Below, one piece after another: positions 26,645 through 35,541 of a stretch of 64,000 nt of DNA. Both the position numbers and the translations under genes were made by a program. The first letter of the stretch is position 1. The number at the start of each line of letters is the position of its first letter. Source of the stretch: JAKIYB01 sp964590255 (GTDB lineage: Bacteria; Armatimonadota; Hebobacteria; CAIYQO01); contig CAZPYA010000011.1 of NCBI GenBank assembly GCA_964590255.1, positions 13,481 through 77,480 of the forward strand. The letters are read 5' to 3'. The notes below the pieces were generated by a model. It was not told the DNA's origin and ran no database searches. It worked only from the letters and a program-made list of their open reading frames with translations.

Positions 26645-27832
26645 ATGATCGGAATATCGAAACTCTACTGCGGCACCGTGGAAGCCTCCGACGTGCTGCG
26701 CTATGGCGCGCGGTCGAAAGACCTGCCGTCGCACCTGCTGCAATTCTCCGCGGATAAGAAGCCGGTGGTGGTGTGGAACGTGGGCCAGCGCTGCAACCTG
26801 CGCTGCGTGCACTGTTACGCGCACTCGAAGGACATCGACTATACCGGCGAATTGAACCACGAAGAGGGGCGCGCGCTCATTGATGACCTGGCTGCTTTCG
26901 GCGCGCCGGTGATGCTCTTCTCCGGCGGCGAGCCACTCATGCACCCGGATATCCTGCCGCTCATCCGCCATGCCCGCGAAAAAGGCATGCGCGCCGTCAT
27001 CTCGACGAACGGCACGCTGATCACCCCGGCGCTGGCCGAACAGTTAAAGGAATTCGGGCTGTCGTATGTGGGCATCAGCCTCGACGGCCTGGAAGAGACG
27101 AATGACCACTTCCGCGGGGTGAAGGGAGCCTTCCGCATGGCGCTGGACGGCATCCGCAACTGCCAGGCGGTGGGAATCAAGGTGGGGCTGCGCTTCACCA
27201 TGAACCGCCGCAACGTCACGGACCTGAATGGCATTTTCGACCTGCTGCGGGAAGAGCGCATCCCGCGCATCTGCTTCTACCACCTGGTCTACGCCGGCCG
27301 CGGCACAAAGATGCTGAAAGACACCCTCCCCCACGAAGAGTCCCGCGCCGCCGTCGATCTCATCATCGACCGCACCGCGCAACTGCACCACGACGGCTTC
27401 CCCGCCGAGGTGCTGACCGTGGACAACCACTGCGATGGCCCATATCTCTACATGCGCCTGTTGCGCGAAGACCCGGCGCGCGCCGAAGAGGCGCTGCGAC
27501 TGCTGCGCATGAATGGCGGCAACAGTTCGGGTATCGGCATCGGCTGCGTGAGTTGGGATGGCGAGGTGTATGCCGACCAGTTCTGGCGCCATTATCCGCT
27601 GGGCAATGTGCGCGATCGCCCCTTTAGCGCAATCTGGATGGATCGCTCCGACCCCATCATGGACGGCCTGAAGGACCGCAAAAAGCTGCTGACCGGCCGC
27701 TGCGGCTCGTGCAAATGGCTAGATATCTGCAATGGCAACTTCCGCGTGCGCGCGGAAGCGGTGACCGATGACGTCTGGGCGCCCGATCCCGCCTGCTACC
27801 TGACGGACCAGGAAATCGGCCTGGAGGAATAG
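26645..27832 (+). CDS. ahbC: radical SAM 12,18-didecarboxysiroheme deacetylase AhbC
   Basis: A 395-residue radical SAM protein with the [4Fe-4S] motif CNLRCVHC (Cys50, 54 and 57), a SAM-binding FSGGEPL near residue 98, and a C-terminal SPASM-like cluster region (GCVSWDGEVYADQFW; CGSCKWLDIC). The N-terminus (MIGISKLYCGTVEASDVLRYG) and the DKKPVVVWN lead-in match AhbC/NirJ-type enzymes. AhbC removes the acetate side chains of didecarboxysiroheme to give Fe-coproporphyrin III in siroheme-dependent heme synthesis. It is separated from ahbD by three bases. NirJ (heme d1 synthesis) is a possible alternative, but no other nir gene is present. Confidence 0.85.
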   Translation: MIGISKLYCGTVEASDVLRYGARSKDLPSHLLQFSADKKPVVVWNVGQRCNLRCVHCYAHSKDIDYTGELNHEEGRALIDDLAAFGAPVMLFSGGEPLMHPDILPLIRHAREKGMRAVISTNGTLITPALAEQLKEFGLSYVGISLDGLEETNDHFRGVKGAFRMALDGIRNCQAVGIKVGLRFTMNRRNVTDLNGIFDLLREERIPRICFYHLVYAGRGTKMLKDTLPHEESRAAVDLIIDRTAQLHHDGFPAEVLTVDNHCDGPYLYMRLLREDPARAEEALRLLRMNGGNSSGIGIGCVSWDGEVYADQFWRHYPLGNVRDRPFSAIWMDRSDPIMDGLKDRKKLLTGRCGSCKWLDICNGNFRVRAEAVTDDVWAPDPACYLTDQEIGLEE

Positions 27833-27835
27833 CTT

Positions 27836-28942
27836 ATGCATCCCGAATCAACGACACAGACCTATCCGCTCCGCCTGGTCTTCTGGGAGCTGACCGCGCG
27901 CTGCAATCTAAAATGCCAGCACTGCCGCGCGGAAGCGATGGAAGGCTTCGCCGCGGGCGAATTAACGACCGAGGAAATCCTGCGCGTGGCGCGCGAGATT
28001 CGCCAGGACGCCGACCCGATTATGATCCTCACCGGCGGCGAGCCGCTGGCGCGCCCGGATTTCTTCGACATCGCCGATGAATGCTGCCGCCTCTTCACCC
28101 GCGTGGCAATGGCCACCAATGGCACGCTGGTGGACGACGCCGCTGCAGCGCGCATCGTCCAGAGCGGCATTCAGCGCGTCAGCATCAGCCTGGACGGCAG
28201 CCGACCGGGCACCCATGATGTCTTCCGCGGCGTACCGGGCAGCTTTCAGGCGGCGCTGGACGGCTTTGACGCGTTGAAGCGCTCCGGCATGTCGTTGCAG
28301 GCCAATGTCACCGTGACGAAACACAATCTGGCGGAGTTGGAGGATATCGTCGCGCTGTTGTTGGATCGCGGCGCCGATGCGTTCCACGTCTTCATGCTGG
28401 TGCCGGTGGGCTGCGGAGCGGAGATCAGCGAGGATACGCGCCTGTCGGCCGAGCAGAGTGAAACGGTGCTGGAGTGGCTGGTGGAGAAATCCTTCGAACT
28501 GCAGGACCGCATCCACATCAAGGCCACCTGCGCGCCTACCTACCTGCGCATCATGCGCCAGGTGGCCATGCGCAAGGGCCTGCAGATGCCCGCGGGTCAT
28601 GGGCACGGCGGCATGTCCGCTGTCACCCGCGGCTGTCTGGCCGGCTCCGGCGTCTGCTTCGTCTCGCGCATCGGCGAGGTGCAGCCCTGCGGGTATCTGC
28701 CGTTAGTGGTAGGCAACGTCCGCGAAAAGACGCTGGGCGAGATATGGCGCGACTCCGCCGACTTCGCCAATCTGCGCGACGTGAATACCCTCACCGGCAA
28801 ATGCGGTGCCTGCGGCTTTAAAAAGTTGTGCCAGGGCTGCCGCGCCCGCGCCTACGCGAAGACGGGCAGCTACCTGGACGAAGAGCCGGACTGCATTTAC
28901 CTGCCGCCGGGCTTTGAGGCGTCGACGGTGCCGTCACTCTGA
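27836..28942 (+). CDS. ahbD: radical SAM heme synthase AhbD
   Basis: A 368-residue radical SAM enzyme with CNLKCQHC (Cys23, 27 and 30) in the context WELTARCNLKCQHCRAEA, the LTGGEPL SAM motif, and the AhbD-type LVPVGCG segment near residue 187. The C-terminal region holds a second cluster set (GEVQPCGYLP; CGACGFKKLCQGC). AhbD oxidatively decarboxylates the propionates of Fe-coproporphyrin III to give heme, the last step of the siroheme-dependent pathway. It is the last gene of the + strand cluster before a terminator. Confidence 0.87.
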   Translation: MHPESTTQTYPLRLVFWELTARCNLKCQHCRAEAMEGFAAGELTTEEILRVAREIRQDADPIMILTGGEPLARPDFFDIADECCRLFTRVAMATNGTLVDDAAAARIVQSGIQRVSISLDGSRPGTHDVFRGVPGSFQAALDGFDALKRSGMSLQANVTVTKHNLAELEDIVALLLDRGADAFHVFMLVPVGCGAEISEDTRLSAEQSETVLEWLVEKSFELQDRIHIKATCAPTYLRIMRQVAMRKGLQMPAGHGHGGMSAVTRGCLAGSGVCFVSRIGEVQPCGYLPLVVGNVREKTLGEIWRDSADFANLRDVNTLTGKCGACGFKKLCQGCRARAYAKTGSYLDEEPDCIYLPPGFEASTVPSL

Positions 28943-28966
28943 ACGCCAACAACTAGACCAAAACAC

Positions 28967-28996
28967 GAACGCCCCGGTCGTATGACCGGGGCGTTC
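28967..28996. terminator. hairpin between convergent ahbD and hexaheme lipoprotein genes
   Basis: A perfect 13-bp stem (28967-28979 with 28984-28996) with a GTAT loop. On the - strand it is followed by GTGTTTTGG, so it may terminate the cytochrome operon from the right as well as ahbD. Confidence 0.65.
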
Positions 28997-29018
28997 GCCG
29001 TGACGGATCGCCGCAATG

Positions 29019-30158
29019 CTATTTCAGCATCGCTTCGATGTCGCCGATGAGTTTCTTCGTGAAGCCGGGGTTATGCACGCCCAGGCTGTGGTCGCCATAG
29101 ATATACTTGAAGTTCCACATGGCGCCCTTGTAGTTGTTGAGGATGGTCTTTTCGGCAGCGGAACGATCGGCTTCCGCCTTCGCCCAAATCGCCGCGACAC
29201 CCTTGTTCACATAGTAGGTTTGCAGCATGCCGTCGGCTGCCTTGCCACTCGTGTCGAAGGTCGTCGGGTCGGCCACGCTCTTGCCGCCGATTTTGATCAT
29301 CGCTTCCAGTACGCCGGCCTGCATGAAGGCTTCGCTGCGGCCGCCATGGCAGGAGGCGCAGTTCGTGCGGCTGGTGTCGAGGTTCGGCTTGCTCCACGCG
29401 GTGGTGGTGGCGTCGTAGCGGCCGTGGAAGGTCTTGTTCGTCGCCGGATTCTTCTCCGGGGTGTGACAGTCAAGACAGCCGTTCGGCAGCGTGGCGTGCG
29501 GGCCGGGCATCGCTTGCGAGACGTTGAAGCCGTTGCGGCCATACACGAACGCCGCGCCGGTGTGGTGCGGGCCGCGGATGGTCGAAGCCGGCCCGGCATT
29601 CTTCAGCTCTGCGAAGTCAGCCGTAACCAGCTCTTCCGCTTTCGCCAGCGTCTTGTACGGGCGTCCGCCATGACAGGCCACGCAGGTTTCCTGCGCGGGC
29701 GGCTTGCGGGTGATGTCGCTGGGCTTCAGCGACTTCACGTGCAGGCTGCCGGCGCCGTGGCAGCTTTCGCAGCCGATACCGTTGAGATGTGCCGGCACCG
29801 CGGCGGGATCAATCGTCCCATCCGCGTTGAATGGCAGCTTCTCGGGGCCGGTGACGTGGCAGTTGGCGCAGTTTGCGGCGACCGTGTGACGCGTCGCGGG
29901 GTTGTTCCCCTTGGTCGTTGCCATGTATTCCGCATACGTTCCGGCATGACAGTCCTGGCACTTCGCCGAGCCGACGTATTCCGCCGTGCTGGCCTGTGTC
30001 CATGCGCTGGCGGCTCCGCCGCCCGGCAGCAATGAGTTCGAGCTGCCGCCACCGCAGCCGACCAGGGAGAGCGCCGCGACGGCGATGACTCCCAGGGCTG
30101 CGGCGTACAGCAGCACGCCTCTCGCCACGCGTGAGGTGGCTTTCGACATACGAGACAT
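29019..30158 (-). CDS. hexaheme c-type cytochrome lipoprotein
   Basis: A 379-residue exported lipoprotein: a signal sequence ending LSLVGC, with Cys as the lipidated residue, then a Gly/Ser linker. Six CXXCH motifs follow (CQDCH, CANCH, CESCH, CVACH, CLDCH, CASCH). It lies last in an operon with a decaheme and a beta-barrel. In Mtr systems the outermost component is a multiheme lipoprotein at the cell surface (MtrC-like), and this protein fits that slot by position, though its fold is more like cytochrome c554/c3-type proteins. AAGGGGGA before the ATG supports the start at 30158. Confidence 0.8.
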   Translation of the reverse strand: MSRMSKATSRVARGVLLYAAALGVIAVAALSLVGCGGGSSNSLLPGGGAASAWTQASTAEYVGSAKCQDCHAGTYAEYMATTKGNNPATRHTVAANCANCHVTGPEKLPFNADGTIDPAAVPAHLNGIGCESCHGAGSLHVKSLKPSDITRKPPAQETCVACHGGRPYKTLAKAEELVTADFAELKNAGPASTIRGPHHTGAAFVYGRNGFNVSQAMPGPHATLPNGCLDCHTPEKNPATNKTFHGRYDATTTAWSKPNLDTSRTNCASCHGGRSEAFMQAGVLEAMIKIGGKSVADPTTFDTSGKAADGMLQTYYVNKGVAAIWAKAEADRSAAEKTILNNYKGAMWNFKYIYGDHSLGVHNPGFTKKLIGDIEAMLK

Positions 30159-30250
30159 GTTGTGTGTTCCCCCTTGGCAGGTATGTAGTATAGTGATAGT
30201 TAGGCTCGCGACACCGGCATCATGTCCTGCGTGTTGTGCCATTATATCCG

Positions 30251-31855
30251 TCAGAATTCCAGGCTATAGCGCCCTTCCGTGTAATTCGCATCATAGTCCA
30301 GCGCCGACGCGGCGCTTTCGCGGAAGAGATCGCGCGCGAAGCGCAGCGACAACTCTCCGTGCGGCAGTTTCGACGTCCAGCCGATGCCGAGGATATGCTG
30401 TTTCGTGTTTTCACCACCGGTCGCGTCGACATCGGTGTATGAGGCATCGAGCGCCGCCGTTGGCGACACCTGCAGGCTGAAGCCGGCCACCACGCTATTC
30501 GCATTCGTCGCGCTCTGGCCGTCGGTAGGATCGAGACCGAGCAGGCCATATGCCTGGTTCGTCAGCGCGGTGTAGACGGTCATGTTTTCGCGCGGCACCC
30601 ACCAGAGATTGACGTCATGCTGGATGAGCGAGCTCTTCGCACCAAAATCACCGTTCACCCACGCGTAACGTCGCCAGCCGGCGGTAATGCCCGTGCGCCA
30701 ACTCGGCGTCAGCGAAATCTCCGCTTTCTGCAGGTCGCGTCGCGACCACATCACCGAGCTGCCCGTGGGTGTGCCCAGTGTATCGGTGCGTTCCGGGGCG
30801 CCGTCGGTATTCCAGCGATGCATGCTGGCCTTCACGCGCAGCGTGCGCGTCGGGCGCATCGTCACGCCGGCGAAGTAGTTCGCCACCCGGCTGTTAAATT
30901 CCAGCGTCTGGGTGTCGTTGATGTATTCGACATCGCGGGTGCCGGCGCCGAAGGCCAACCGGGTGCGGGCGATGCCGCTGTATTCCAGCCGTGCCTGCGC
31001 AAGGGTATCGCGCTTCGCATACCCGTTCTGGGTAATGACGTCGGTGAGGCTGTTGCTGGTGATCTCGCCGTTGAGCGCCCACGTCGGCGACAGGGCATGC
31101 GTGCCGACGAGACCGAGCTGCAGGCGGTTCGGCGAACCGACGGTGGTGGGCAGCACGGTGCGAATGAGCGCCGCAGTGGCTTCCAGCGTGCTCCGGTCGC
31201 TCACCAGCGGACTCAGGCGGAAGCGGATCGACTGGTCGCTGCCATCGAATTCCGGTGCCCCATAGAAGGTGTAAGCCTCGTGCGTGTAGCCCACGCCGGC
31301 CACCCCTTGCCCCACCGGGAGAAGAAAATCGACGCCCGGACGCGAAGTTTTGAAAATCGCGTCATTCAGGCGGGACGGCGTCGACTGGTGCAGATCGTGG
31401 TTGCTGAACAGCAGCGTGCCGCGTCCGAAGCCGACAGTCGCTTCTGCGCCGGTGGCCACGCGGGTGATGCGCTCCGCGCCGGCATCGAAGGCATTGTAGA
31501 AGCGGGTCGACACATGATCGAAGCCCAGCGCCAGCGACGGCGCGCCCAGCATCCACAGACCACCGCGGCGATAGCTGCCGGTTATCTCGGGGGCATACAG
31601 GTCCAGCGCTTGCCCGTTGGCGTTCATCAGCCGCAGGTTGATCCCCGCGGCGACGCCTTCCGGCGGCGTGGCGTACTGCTCGAAGCGACGCACGTTGCCG
31701 TTGATGTCCAACCCGATCATCGAGAGACCGACGCCCACGGCTGACGCCGGTGGCGACGTTACCGCCCCCGGCTGGTCGACGGGCACGGTCGTCTCGGCCC
31801 ATGCGGCGACGCCCAGCACCACCAGCAGCAGCAGAATCCAACGTTGAGTATGCAT
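30251..31855 (-). CDS. outer-membrane beta-barrel protein, MtrB-like by context
   Basis: A 534-residue exported protein (signal peptide MHTQRWILLLLVVLGVAAWA). The mature sequence has many alternating amphipathic segments with frequent aromatic ends and finishes YSLEF, the terminal-Phe beta-signal of outer-membrane barrels. It lies between a decaheme MtrA/DmsE and a hexaheme lipoprotein, exactly where the porin MtrB sits in Mtr operons. It is shorter than Shewanella MtrB (~700 residues) and lacks a clear MtrB CXXC, so the family cannot be fixed by sequence. GGAGGAG before the ATG decides the start at 31855. Confidence 0.7.
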   Translation of the reverse strand: MHTQRWILLLLVVLGVAAWAETTVPVDQPGAVTSPPASAVGVGLSMIGLDINGNVRRFEQYATPPEGVAAGINLRLMNANGQALDLYAPEITGSYRRGGLWMLGAPSLALGFDHVSTRFYNAFDAGAERITRVATGAEATVGFGRGTLLFSNHDLHQSTPSRLNDAIFKTSRPGVDFLLPVGQGVAGVGYTHEAYTFYGAPEFDGSDQSIRFRLSPLVSDRSTLEATAALIRTVLPTTVGSPNRLQLGLVGTHALSPTWALNGEITSNSLTDVITQNGYAKRDTLAQARLEYSGIARTRLAFGAGTRDVEYINDTQTLEFNSRVANYFAGVTMRPTRTLRVKASMHRWNTDGAPERTDTLGTPTGSSVMWSRRDLQKAEISLTPSWRTGITAGWRRYAWVNGDFGAKSSLIQHDVNLWWVPRENMTVYTALTNQAYGLLGLDPTDGQSATNANSVVAGFSLQVSPTAALDASYTDVDATGGENTKQHILGIGWTSKLPHGELSLRFARDLFRESAASALDYDANYTEGRYSLEF

Positions 31856-31883
31856 ATCTCCTCCGACGCGTTCGTCCGTCAGC

Positions 31884-32861
31884 CTATTTCGCAAACAGCA
31901 GCGGGTTGGAATTCGACCCGTGCACGGCCCGATGGCAACCCGCGCAATTGCGACCCGGGAAATGATTGACCATGTCGCCATGGCACTGCAGGCAGAGCCC
32001 GCGGCCAGTGAGCTTCAGCAGATTCCGGTTTGGCGATCCATGCGGCCGATGGCAGTCGACACAGCCGTCGGTGAGGCCGTTCGCCTTATTGTGCTCGTAC
32101 ATGAACGGACCGCGCTGCTTCGGATGGCAAATCTGGCACGTCTCACGCTTGACCTTGTCATCCAGCGGCGCGTGCGGGTTGTGGCAGCTTGTGCATGCCG
32201 TCACGCCTTCTTTGATCGGGTGATGGCTGGGCAGCGACATCTGGCCGCGCAACTCCTGATGGCAGGTGAGGCAGCGCTCGGTGGACGGCACGCGGTTAAG
32301 CACGGCGTGCGGCTGCACCGCGGCCGGCGGAGTCGCTAGTGTTGGCGCGCCCGCCGTCTTCTCCTTCGCCAGCGTCTTCACTTCGGTGGCCATATGGCAT
32401 GCATCGCAGGTGACGCCGTTCTTCAAGTGCTCGCTCATGCGCCAGCGCGCCGCGGACACCTTCGGCTGGTGGCAGGTGAGGCAACCGGTGCCGCTGCTCG
32501 CAACTTGCTTCAACAGCGCGCCGGATGCTGCGGAGGGGTCCTCAATGTGTGCCGAACCGGCGCCATGGCAACCTTCGCAGAGATGGCCTTTGCCATCGGT
32601 TTCCAACTTCGCCAGCGTCGCGCCGTGGAAGTTCTTCAGCAGGCTCTCCTGCATGGCGGCTTCGTGACAGCCGACGCACGTCTCGCTGCCCACGAAGGTC
32701 GCTTTAGGTGCGGCCGGCGCGGGCGCGGCGGTGGTCGCGGCGGGCTTCGCCGGTTCCTGTGTGTGCGCGGCCGTGCGCGCTGCCAACGCGATCACCACAA
32801 AGGTAACCAACGCGAGCAGCAGCGGCAGGCTGAACAGGCGCAACAGACGATGTTGATGCAT
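31884..32861 (-). CDS. decaheme c-type cytochrome, DmsE/MtrA family
   Basis: A 325-residue periplasmic protein: an N-terminal signal/anchor, a Pro/Ala linker, then ten CXXCH motifs (CVGCH to CAGCH). The C-terminal segments GPFMYEHNKANG and CVDCHRPHGSPNRNLL are characteristic of DmsE/MtrA decahemes, which fill the porin barrel and conduct electrons through the outer membrane. GAGGAG precedes the ATG at 32861; the upstream reading from 32882 abuts the hemA stop. It is followed by the beta-barrel gene after 28 bases. Confidence 0.88.
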   Translation of the reverse strand: MHQHRLLRLFSLPLLLALVTFVVIALAARTAAHTQEPAKPAATTAAPAPAAPKATFVGSETCVGCHEAAMQESLLKNFHGATLAKLETDGKGHLCEGCHGAGSAHIEDPSAASGALLKQVASSGTGCLTCHQPKVSAARWRMSEHLKNGVTCDACHMATEVKTLAKEKTAGAPTLATPPAAVQPHAVLNRVPSTERCLTCHQELRGQMSLPSHHPIKEGVTACTSCHNPHAPLDDKVKRETCQICHPKQRGPFMYEHNKANGLTDGCVDCHRPHGSPNRNLLKLTGRGLCLQCHGDMVNHFPGRNCAGCHRAVHGSNSNPLLFAK

Positions 32862-32882
32862 GGATACGTTCTCCTCGCGCAT

Positions 32883-34241
32883 TTACACGCCCCGTCCTGG
32901 TTCCAAATCCTGGTCTAGCATGCGGCGCACCAACGCCATCTGGTGGGTGGCGTCGCCGGAACCGGTGAAATTCTGCATCGCACACAGCGATTCTTTAAGA
33001 ATACCGCGCACCAGTGCGCGAGTCTGCGCATCAATCACATCAAGACAGTCACATGTGTCCAATTGCAACTGACCGGTAATGGTCTCGACGATTTGACCGC
33101 GCAGCGCTTCGATCTGCTGTTGCAGGTCGGCAACCACCGCAATGGCGCGCCGGCAGGACAGCCACTTGCCGAACTCGCGGGCTTCCGTTGAAATGATCTC
33201 ATCGGCTGCTATCAGCTTTGCCTGCCGTTGCTCCAAACTCTCAATCGCCGCACCGTGCAGGTTGTCAATGTTGATGAGCTTGACGCCGGGAATCAACGCC
33301 ACGTCAGGTTCCACGTCGCGCGGCACCGCGATATCTACCACCAGCAGCGGACGGTCGGGCCGTCCGGTCATCATGTCAACCAGCATGGCGTGGGTAAGCA
33401 CGGGGTCTGGGCTGCCCGTACAGCAGATGACCATGTCCACATCCGCCAGGCGTCCCGGCATCGCTGTCAGCGACAGCGCCGTGCCGCCGGTCAGCCGCAC
33501 CAGTTGTTCGGCGCGCGACACCGTGCGGTTGGCGACGGATACGCGGCGCACGCCCTTGCTCACCAGATAATGCAGCGTCAACTCGGCGGTTTCGCCGGCG
33601 CCCAGCATCATCACCGAGACCGTAGACAGGTCGTCGAAGGCGCGCTTGCACGCGGCGGCGGCCAGTGATGCTACCGACAGGCCGCAGTCATAACAGGCCT
33701 GGGTGCGCGCGCGCTTCTGCGCCGCCAGCGCTTTCTCGTTCAACCGCTGCAGAATGGTGCCGGCCATGCCGGTGCCGCGGGCGGTATTCGCCGCCTGCTT
33801 GAGCTGGTTGACGATCTCCGCCTCGCCCAGCACCATGGAATCGAGCCCGGCCGACACGCGAAACAGGTGGCGGGCGACGTCTTCGCCGGCGTGCCAGTAG
33901 AAACAGTCCTCCACCTCATCCGCCGACGCATGACTGTGCGCCAGTAACAGGTATCGCAGTTGCGCGCGCCAATCCTCGGATTCGGTGATGACGGCATACA
34001 GCTCAGTGCGGTTGCAGGTGGAGAGGATGAAGACTTCATGCACAGCGGGGTGTTCGGCGATGGTGCGTAAGACATGTGGCAGCCGTTCCGGGCCAATGGC
34101 GAATTTCTCGCGCAGCGCCACCGACGCCGTACGATAACTGACGCCGATCATCGCCAGCTTCTGATGCTCGCTCAGCCCGCCGGTCATCGAACCGCCGTGC
34201 GTCTCGGGCGCCATCTGATCCAGTTCTGCTAATGCGAACAT
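32883..34241 (-). CDS. hemA: glutamyl-tRNA reductase (copy 1)
   Basis: A 452-residue HemA: it reduces glutamyl-tRNA to glutamate-1-semialdehyde with NADPH, the first step of tetrapyrrole synthesis. The catalytic Cys is in STCNRTELY near residue 80, the NADPH domain in VMMLGAGETAELTLHYL, and the dimerisation helix at the C-terminus. It heads the operon with the decaheme, barrel and hexaheme genes, linking heme supply to cytochrome demand. A second complete hemA is at 39281-40555. The start may instead be 34214 or 34187, as the Shine-Dalgarno signal before 34241 is weak. Confidence 0.92.
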   Translation of the reverse strand: MFALAELDQMAPETHGGSMTGGLSEHQKLAMIGVSYRTASVALREKFAIGPERLPHVLRTIAEHPAVHEVFILSTCNRTELYAVITESEDWRAQLRYLLLAHSHASADEVEDCFYWHAGEDVARHLFRVSAGLDSMVLGEAEIVNQLKQAANTARGTGMAGTILQRLNEKALAAQKRARTQACYDCGLSVASLAAAACKRAFDDLSTVSVMMLGAGETAELTLHYLVSKGVRRVSVANRTVSRAEQLVRLTGGTALSLTAMPGRLADVDMVICCTGSPDPVLTHAMLVDMMTGRPDRPLLVVDIAVPRDVEPDVALIPGVKLINIDNLHGAAIESLEQRQAKLIAADEIISTEAREFGKWLSCRRAIAVVADLQQQIEALRGQIVETITGQLQLDTCDCLDVIDAQTRALVRGILKESLCAMQNFTGSGDATHQMALVRRMLDQDLEPGRGV

Positions 34242-34569
34242 GCCGCGTGTCTCGCTAAGTTGTGCGCCAGAGGCGCAGGGTGAAATCTGTTCGGAAAACC
34301 TGTCGGAGCATCATGTGTCAATCAAAACCGGCCTTGTGCTTGCGCTCGCAGGCACAATGATAATTGATATATACACTCTAGAGATAAATTTACCATTTAA
34401 TTCAAGTATTGACAACCGGTTATTCCGGATATTTTCATGGGTCGATCAATAAGTAAGCGAAGATGAGGGGCACCTGCGTAAAAAATCACAATGATACAAT
34501 TCAAGGTGCAATTGGTGAATGCCGGCTTCTCCTACCCCGGTGCACAGAGAAGCCGGCGTCGAGGAGCGT
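34242..34569. other. 328-bp intergenic region between hemB end and hemA start
   Basis: A hairpin at 34521-34557 (11-bp stem) lies just after the hemB stop and can terminate it. An AT-rich stretch at about 34355-34500, including TATATATC and AATTATCA on the - strand, is the likely promoter region of the hemA-cytochrome operon. No complete -35/-10 pair is clear, and no protein gene is seen. Confidence 0.5.
34521..34557 (-). terminator. hairpin after hemB
   Basis: An 11-bp perfect stem (34521-34531 with 34547-34557), 15-nt loop, located 12 bases downstream of the hemB stop codon. The following T-tract is weak. Confidence 0.5.
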
Positions 34570-35541
34570 CTACGCCAACCAGGCAGCGGCCTCTGGCGCG
34601 TGGTAGGTCAATATCAGGTCGGCGCCAGCGCGCTTGATGGCAGTGAGAACTTCCATCACCGCGCGTTGATGGTCGAGCCAACCGCGCTCCACGGCGGCCA
34701 TGAGCATGCTGTATTCACCACTGACATTATAAGCGGCGATGGGCGTATCAAAATCGGCGCGGGCGTCAGCGATGATGTCCAGGTAGGCCAGCGCCGGCTT
34801 CACCATGAGGATATCGGCGCCTTCATCGTAGTCGGCGGCCATTTCGCGCATTGCCTCACGGCGGTTCGGCGGGTCCATCTGGTAGCCTTTTCGGTCGCCG
34901 AACTGCGGCGTGGAGCCGGCGGCCTCGCGGAACGGACCATAGAATGCCGACGCATATTTGGCGGCGTAGCTCATGATCGGCAGGTGGGCGAAATCCGCCG
35001 CGTCCAGTGCCTCGCGAATGGCCCCCACCCGACCGTCCATCATATCCGACGGAGCGATAATATCGGCGCCGGCGCGAGCGTGCGAGAGCGCCACATCGGC
35101 CAGGCGGTGCAGGGTGATGTCATTGCACACCTCGCCATCCGGCGAGAGGATGCCGCAGTGGCCGTGGCTGGTGTATTCGCACAGGCAGACGTCGGTGATG
35201 ATGCATAAGTCCGGCAGCGCGCGCTTAAGCGCGGCGCAGGCCTGCTGTACGGCGCCGTGGGCGGCGGAGGCCTCCGAGCCGCCGGCGTCTTTCTCCGCGG
35301 GAATGCCGAAAAGCAGCACGGAGGGGATGCCGAGATCGGCGATGCGGCGACACTCCTCAACGAGCAGGTCCGTCGTCCAACGGAACTGCCCCGGCATCGA
35401 GCCAATGGGCTCCTTGACGCCGCTGCCCGGTAACACGAACATCGGGTAGATGAGGTTGTCGACGGACATGCGCGTCTCGCGTACCATGCGGCGCAGCGCG
35501 GCGGTGCGCCGAAGCCGGCGCCCGCGGAAGAAGTCGTTCAT
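34570..35541 (-). CDS. hemB: delta-aminolevulinic acid dehydratase
   Basis: A 323-residue porphobilinogen synthase that condenses two 5-aminolevulinate molecules. The zinc-binding cysteines are present in DVCLCEYTSHGHCG near residue 118, identifying the zinc-dependent form. Schiff-base lysines are in SYAAKYASAFYGPF and MVKPALAYLD. Its start overlaps the end of the cobA-hemD gene by four bases (ATGA), so the pair is translationally coupled. Confidence 0.95.
   Translation of the reverse strand: MNDFFRGRRLRRTAALRRMVRETRMSVDNLIYPMFVLPGSGVKEPIGSMPGQFRWTTDLLVEECRRIADLGIPSVLLFGIPAEKDAGGSEASAAHGAVQQACAALKRALPDLCIITDVCLCEYTSHGHCGILSPDGEVCNDITLHRLADVALSHARAGADIIAPSDMMDGRVGAIREALDAADFAHLPIMSYAAKYASAFYGPFREAAGSTPQFGDRKGYQMDPPNRREAMREMAADYDEGADILMVKPALAYLDIIADARADFDTPIAAYNVSGEYSMLMAAVERGWLDHQRAVMEVLTAIKRAGADLILTYHAPEAAAWLA

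Noticed and set aside
26645..28942. Heme d1 (nir) biosynthesis operon
   Set aside because: Only two radical SAM proteins are present, matching the AhbC and AhbD pattern; nirS, nirE, nirF, nirN and nirD/L/G/H are absent.
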